Part shown: one piece after another, positions 23,894 to 26,867 of the stretch
How positions within the stretch are numbered: position 1 is the first letter of the stretch
Layout: each line of letters starts with the position of its first letter
NCBI GenBank assembly: GCA_958452935.1
Contig: CAUDVX010000022.1
Coordinates: 1 to 26,867 of the forward strand
Origin: an uncultured Collinsella sp.
GTDB taxonomy: Bacteria > Actinomycetota > Coriobacteriia > Coriobacteriales > Coriobacteriaceae
Length of the DNA stretch: 26,867 nt
Direction: 5' to 3'
Program-made: the position numbers and the translations under genes
The notes under the pieces: model-generated
Databases searched by the model: none
The model's input: the letters and a program-made list of their open reading frames with translations, nothing else
Told to the model about the DNA's origin: nothing

Positions 23894-23949
23894 CAGCGCT
23901 TTTGTGCTCGCGGTCTTGCTGCGTGCCGCAAAGGCGCTGTTTTATTTTT
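23894..23949 (+). terminator. Intrinsic terminator after selC
   Basis: CAGCGCTTTTGTG (23894-23906) pairs with CGCAAAGGCGCTG (23927-23939), a 13-bp stem with two G-U pairs and possible inner pairing. It is followed by TTTTATTTTT (23940-23949). It starts 8 bases after the tRNA CCA and ends the selA-selB-selC unit. Confidence 0.88.
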
Positions 23950-24039
23950 GCATGAGCTTTTCGTAGCGCCGCTATTTCGGCGGCTGTATTTAGCTTCGTG
24001 CACCGGGTTTCGAGCATGCCGATGGGGGTGTTTTGCCGT

Positions 24040-24672
24040 ATGACTACCGTAAGACGAGCCGATCTTTCTTGCGTCGTCCAGGCGGGCGGGCTGTCGTCGC
24101 GCATGGGTTGCGACAAGGCGCGGATGTTGTTTTGCGGCGAGCCGCTCATCGAACGCGTGCTGGGTCGGCTGGCGCCAGTTGCCGGCGAGTTGGTCGTGAC
24201 GACTTCGCGTCCCAGCGAGCTTGTCTACCTTGAGGAGCGCGCGTTTGGCGGCCTTGTACCACGCGTGGTAGCGGACCTTGAAGGGTCGGCGGGTGCCATG
24301 CGTGGCATCGCGAGCTCGCTGGCTGCCGCTCGGTTGCCCCTCGCGGCGATCGTCGCCTGCGATATGCCGTTCGTCTCGCCAGAACTGATCGGTGCGCTTT
24401 CTGATCGGGTCAAGGAAGGCCCGCTCGATGTGTGCGTCCCGCGCGAGGAGCGGGGGATTGAGCCGCTGTGCGCCGTGTGGCGCCGTCAGACTTGCGCGCC
24501 GGTTGCCCGTGAGTTGCTCGACCAGGACCGCCAACGCATCCGCTGTTTGATCGACCAGGTCCATGCCGGCTATCTGGATGAGCCCCAGATTGTCGAGGTT
24601 GCCGGCTCCACGCTCTGCTTCGAAAACGTCAATACACCCGAGGAGTTTGCGGCAGCCGAGCTGCTCGCCTAG
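24040..24672 (+). CDS. mobA: Molybdenum cofactor guanylyltransferase
   Basis: A 210-residue nucleotidyltransferase that adds GMP to molybdopterin, giving the MGD form needed by FdhF and by the oxidoreductase at 18161. The N-terminal nucleotide-binding motif VVQAGGLSSRMGCDKARM (about residues 9-26) and AIVACDMPFVSPELI (metal-binding Asp, about residue 108) are clear, and EPLCAVWRR follows, as in MobA. Length fits the family (about 190-210). Upstream in-frame starts (GTG 23998, ATG 24016 and 24022) precede family similarity; ATG 24040 with GGGGGTG about 10 bases before is preferred. It appears to be cotranscribed with the next gene, 15 bases away. Confidence 0.88.
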   Translation: MTTVRRADLSCVVQAGGLSSRMGCDKARMLFCGEPLIERVLGRLAPVAGELVVTTSRPSELVYLEERAFGGLVPRVVADLEGSAGAMRGIASSLAAARLPLAAIVACDMPFVSPELIGALSDRVKEGPLDVCVPREERGIEPLCAVWRRQTCAPVARELLDQDRQRIRCLIDQVHAGYLDEPQIVEVAGSTLCFENVNTPEEFAAAELLA

Positions 24673-24687
24673 ACGATGGGAGATGCC

Positions 24688-25083
24688 ATGCCTCACGATA
24701 TCTGCCCCGATACCGGGGAACCTTGCACTTGCGATGGGTCCGAGCCTTGTACTTGCGGCTGCGGTGGCTGTGGACATACTGCGGAAGAGGAAGCGGCCGC
24801 CGCGGCGTATCGTGAGGCACACCGCGAAGGCCCGTCCGGTGATGCCCTCGACCACGAGCGCAAGATTATCGTGTCGTTTGACAGCACCTTTGATGTGATG
24901 GAATGCGAACAGCTGTGTCTTGCCGCCGGTGTGCCCGGGCGCATTATGCCTTTGCCCGGCTCCATCACCGCCGGCTGCGGCCTGTGCTGGGTCATGCCGT
25001 TCTCGGGCGATGCCCTCGCCGCCTTCCGCGCCGCCACCGAGGGCCGCGTAACCCCCGCCGACTACCACCAGCTCGTCCTCTAG
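24688..25083 (+). CDS. DUF3343 (putative Se/S carrier) protein with Cys-rich N-terminus
   Basis: A 131-residue protein. Residues about 55-131 (KIIVSFDSTFDVMECEQLCLAAGVP, then RIMPLPGSITAGCGLCWVMPF) fit the DUF3343 domain, which comparative genomics has linked to selenium and redox metabolism and which is named a putative Se/S carrier; the CG pair in TAGCGLC is its mark. The first 30 residues carry seven Cys (C6, C13, C15, C21, C23, C25, C28), arranged CTCDG, CTCGCGGCGH, which is not part of the usual domain and could bind a metal or carry selenium or sulfur. The ATG at 24688 has GGGAG 5 bases upstream; the in-frame ATG at 24676 has no ribosome site. Position beside mobA and just downstream of selABC agrees with a selenium role, which is still inference. 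Confidence 0.78.
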   Translation: MPHDICPDTGEPCTCDGSEPCTCGCGGCGHTAEEEAAAAAYREAHREGPSGDALDHERKIIVSFDSTFDVMECEQLCLAAGVPGRIMPLPGSITAGCGLCWVMPFSGDALAAFRAATEGRVTPADYHQLVL

Positions 25084-25089
25084 CTACCA

Positions 25090-25128
25090 AAACCACCACA
25101 AAGGTGCCTGTCCCCTTTGTGGTGGTTT
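25090..25128. repeat. 15-bp perfect hairpin, terminator or REP-like element
   Basis: AAACCACCACAAAGG (25090-25104) pairs perfectly with CCTTTGTGGTGGTTT (25114-25128) around TGCCTGTCC. It begins 6 bases past the DUF3343 gene stop. The T-run is only TTT, so termination is possible but weak. The core GGTGCCTGTCCCC resembles a short motif that I recall as repetitive in several bacterial genomes; that recollection is unverified. Confidence 0.7.
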
Positions 25129-25339
25129 GGAACACGTGGACGAAACAGGTTTGAAACACGGGTTTTGCGCGTCAGACACTCAAAAACGCTTCTACCTGCA
25201 TCGTAATCAAAACGAAACATCCGCTCGTCGGCTTATGCGAAACTTTGCTGCAACAGTGCGATATTATCCATACTCGATAAAGCTCGCGGCGCATAGGGTG
25301 CCGCGACCAACATTTTCGTTTCCCATCATTGGAGGAAGC
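25129..25339 (+). other. Upstream region and leader of gdhA
   Basis: No gene is supported here. TTGCTG (25245-25250) and CATACT (25269-25274), 18 bases apart, may be the -35 and -10 of gdhA. A 6-bp hairpin, CGCGGC (25285-25290) with GCCGCG (25300-25305), lies in the leader. The ribosome site GGAGGAAG stands right before the ATG at 25340. Confidence 0.35.
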
Positions 25340-26695
25340 ATGAGCTACACGCAGAAAGTTCTCGAAGAGCTCAAGGCCCGCTATCCCGAGCAGCCTGAGT
25401 TCATCCAGGCTGCGACCGAGATCCTCGGCACCATCCAGCCGGCGCTCGACGCCCACCCCGAGTACGAGGAGGCCGCCCTGCTGGAGCGCCTCGTCGAGCC
25501 CGAGCGCATCGTCATGTTCCGTGTTCCCTGGGTCGACGACCAGGGCAAGGTTCAGGTCAACCGCGGCTACCGCGTCGAGTTCAACTCTGCCATTGGACCC
25601 TACAAGGGCGGCCTGCGCTTTAACCCGACGGTCACCCTGGGCATGCTCAAGTTCCTGGGCCTGGAGCAGATCCTCAAGAACAGCCTGACCACCCTTCCCA
25701 TGGGCGGCGGCAAGGGCGGCTCCGACTTTGACCCCAAGGGCAAGTCCAACAACGAGATCATGCATTTCTGCCAGTCCTTCATGACTGAGCTCTATCGCCA
25801 CATCGGCCCCAACACCGACGTTCCCGCCGGCGACCTGGGCGTTGGCGGCCGCGAGGTTGCCTACCTGTTCGGTCAGTACAAGCGCCTGACCAACGAGTGG
25901 ACCGGCGTCCTCACCGGCAAGGGCCTCTCCTTTGGCGGCTCGCTCGCCCGTACCGAGGCCACCGGCTACGGCCTGGTCTACTTTGTGGACGAGTACCTCA
26001 AGAGCCGCGGCGAGTCCTTCGAGGGCAAGAACGTCGTCGTTCACGGCTCCGGTAACGTCGCCATCTACGCGGTCCAGAAGGTCGCCCAGCTCGGCGGCAA
26101 GGTGCTTGCCTGCTCCGACACCCACGGCTGGGTCGAGGATCCCGACGGCATCGACTACACCGTGCTCGAGCACGTCTACAACAAGAAGCGCTCCGGCCAC
26201 GACAAGGGTGTCACGCTCGCCATGTACGTTGACGAGAAGCCCAACGCCGTGTGGCACGAGGGCGACGGCCGCGGCGTGTGGCAGCTGCCTTGCGACATCG
26301 CGCTGCCCTGCGCTCGCGAGAACACGCTGCTGCTCGAGGACGCCCAGGCGCTCGTCGCCAACGGCTGCAAGGTGGTCGGCGAGGGCGCGAACATGCCCAC
26401 GACCATCGAGGCCACGACCTACTTCCAGGAGAACGGCGTCGCCTTTATGCCCGGTAAGGCTGCCAACGCCGGTGGCGTGCTCGTGTCCGGCCTGGAGATG
26501 AGCCAGAACGCCGAGCACCTGTCCTGGACCTTCGAGGAGGTCGACGGCAAGCTCGAGCAGCTCATGCGCGGCATGTTCCACAACGTGGACGACACCGCCA
26601 AGGAGTATGGCCAGGAGGGCAACTTTGTCATGGGCGCCAACATCGCCGGCTTCCTGAAGGTCGCCGACGCCATGCTCGCCCAGGGCGTCTGCTAA
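25340..26695 (+). CDS. gdhA: NADP-type glutamate dehydrogenase
   Basis: A 451-residue hexameric-type enzyme that makes glutamate from 2-oxoglutarate and ammonium. Motifs are NRGYRVEFNSAIGPYKGGLRF, the catalytic-Lys block LPMGGGKGGSDFDPKGKS (K125), PNTDVPAGDLGVGGREVAYLFGQYK, TEATGYGLVYF and the Rossmann motif VVVHGSGNVA. Length and the VDDQGKVQVNRG and DGIDYTVLEHV regions fit the NADP-dependent bacterial class (about 447). The ATG at 25340 is directly preceded by GGAGGAAG; an in-frame reading from GTG 25127 would add 71 unrelated residues and is not accepted. Codon use is very biased to C-ending codons, as for a highly expressed gene. It stands alone between its own leader and terminator and is not functionally tied to the selenium cluster. 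Confidence 0.96.
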   Translation: MSYTQKVLEELKARYPEQPEFIQAATEILGTIQPALDAHPEYEEAALLERLVEPERIVMFRVPWVDDQGKVQVNRGYRVEFNSAIGPYKGGLRFNPTVTLGMLKFLGLEQILKNSLTTLPMGGGKGGSDFDPKGKSNNEIMHFCQSFMTELYRHIGPNTDVPAGDLGVGGREVAYLFGQYKRLTNEWTGVLTGKGLSFGGSLARTEATGYGLVYFVDEYLKSRGESFEGKNVVVHGSGNVAIYAVQKVAQLGGKVLACSDTHGWVEDPDGIDYTVLEHVYNKKRSGHDKGVTLAMYVDEKPNAVWHEGDGRGVWQLPCDIALPCARENTLLLEDAQALVANGCKVVGEGANMPTTIEATTYFQENGVAFMPGKAANAGGVLVSGLEMSQNAEHLSWTFEEVDGKLEQLMRGMFHNVDDTAKEYGQEGNFVMGANIAGFLKVADAMLAQGVC

Positions 26696-26722
26696 ATCTT
26701 CGCTCGATATAGCATATGATGA

Positions 26723-26753
26723 GGCTCCCAGCTATCCGGCTGGGAGCCTTTTT
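26723..26753 (+). terminator. Intrinsic terminator of gdhA
   Basis: GGCTCCCAGC (26723-26732) pairs perfectly with GCTGGGAGCC (26739-26748), with a 6-base loop and TTTTT (26749-26753). It is 27 bases past the gdhA stop. Confidence 0.93.
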
Positions 26754-26828
26754 CTATGGTGACGATGGCGGCGGCCCCTCGTTTGGTACACTTAAAAGTA
26801 CTGGACAAGTGAAGAGATGGGGGAGAAC

Positions 26829-26867
26829 GTGCTCAAGTTCGGTACCTACGTCCGTGTTGGAAACGCG
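26829..26867 (+). CDS. Start of a further gene, cut by the window end
   Basis: A GTG at 26829 follows GGGGGAG at good spacing and opens a frame of 13 codons (MLKFGTYVRVGNA) to the end of the window. The product cannot be identified from so few residues. The 75 bases between the gdhA terminator and this start should contain its promoter, but I see no clear boxes. Confidence 0.4.
   Translation, partial: MLKFGTYVRVGNA

Noticed and set aside
25127..25339. An N-terminal extension of glutamate dehydrogenase from an upstream GTG.
   Set aside because: The added residues have no family similarity, and the ATG at 25340 has a perfect ribosome site.
1..26867. CRISPR array, rRNA genes, recognisable transposase or integrase.
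   Set aside because: I saw no regularly spaced direct repeats, no rRNA-like sequence and no transposase or integrase motifs on either strand; tRNA-Sec is the only tRNA recognised.

Overview
The window reads as a stretch of a high-GC Gram-positive gut anaerobe, most likely a Coriobacteriia member of the Collinsella type. This is inferred from the GC-rich third codon positions, the style of the genes, and a formate/H2 and selenium locus; no rRNA or other direct marker is present. 

Layout. (1) Positions 1-2210 are an accessory edge: a leftward AbiEi-like/Vsr-like gene bracketed by copies of a 24-bp repeat (59-82, 1324-1347 inverted, 1368-1391), then a leftward RelB/DinJ-type antitoxin and PIN-domain toxin pair. 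(2) Positions 2211-2628 are a long AT-richer intergenic region. It holds palindromes at the toxin-antitoxin promoter, an 11-bp perfect hairpin (2425-2450), and a structured leader (about 2503-2620) in front of hydN that looks like a riboswitch. (3) Positions 2629-18096 are one rightward formate hydrogenlyase unit: hydN-like ferredoxin, selenocysteine formate dehydrogenase fdhF (in-frame UGA at 3641-3643 plus SECIS hairpin), hycB/hyfA-like ferredoxin, hyfBCDEFGHI, hycH, the endopeptidase hycI and a formate channel focA, closed by a strong terminator. A second strong hairpin (5468-5502) sits between fdhF and hycB. (4) Positions 18161-20278 encode an orphan molybdopterin oxidoreductase with a Cys ligand. 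(5) Positions 20331-23949 are the selenocysteine cluster selA-selB-selC (tRNA-Sec) with a terminator. (6) Positions 24040-25128 hold mobA and a DUF3343 (putative Se/S carrier) gene with an unusual Cys-rich head. (7) Positions 25340-26695 are gdhA with its own leader and terminator, followed by the first 13 codons of another gene. 

How it fits together. FdhF oxidises formate on a Mo/W-bis-MGD centre with a Sec ligand. Electrons pass through HycB/HydN-type ferredoxins to HyfH, HyfI and HyfG, which make H2, while the HyfB/C/D/E/F membrane arm may move ions. FocA moves formate; HycH and HycI mature the NiFe subunit. SelA, SelB and tRNA-Sec insert the selenocysteine, MobA makes the dinucleotide form of the cofactor, and the DUF3343 protein may handle selenium. 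Thus nearly everything needed for one selenoenzyme-driven hydrogenlyase lies in about 22 kb. SelD, the Hyp proteins, Moco synthesis before MobA and any transcription factor are not in the window. 

The two points most worth attention are the candidate riboswitch leader upstream of hydN-fdhF, and the repeat-bracketed AbiEi/Vsr-like gene at the left edge.
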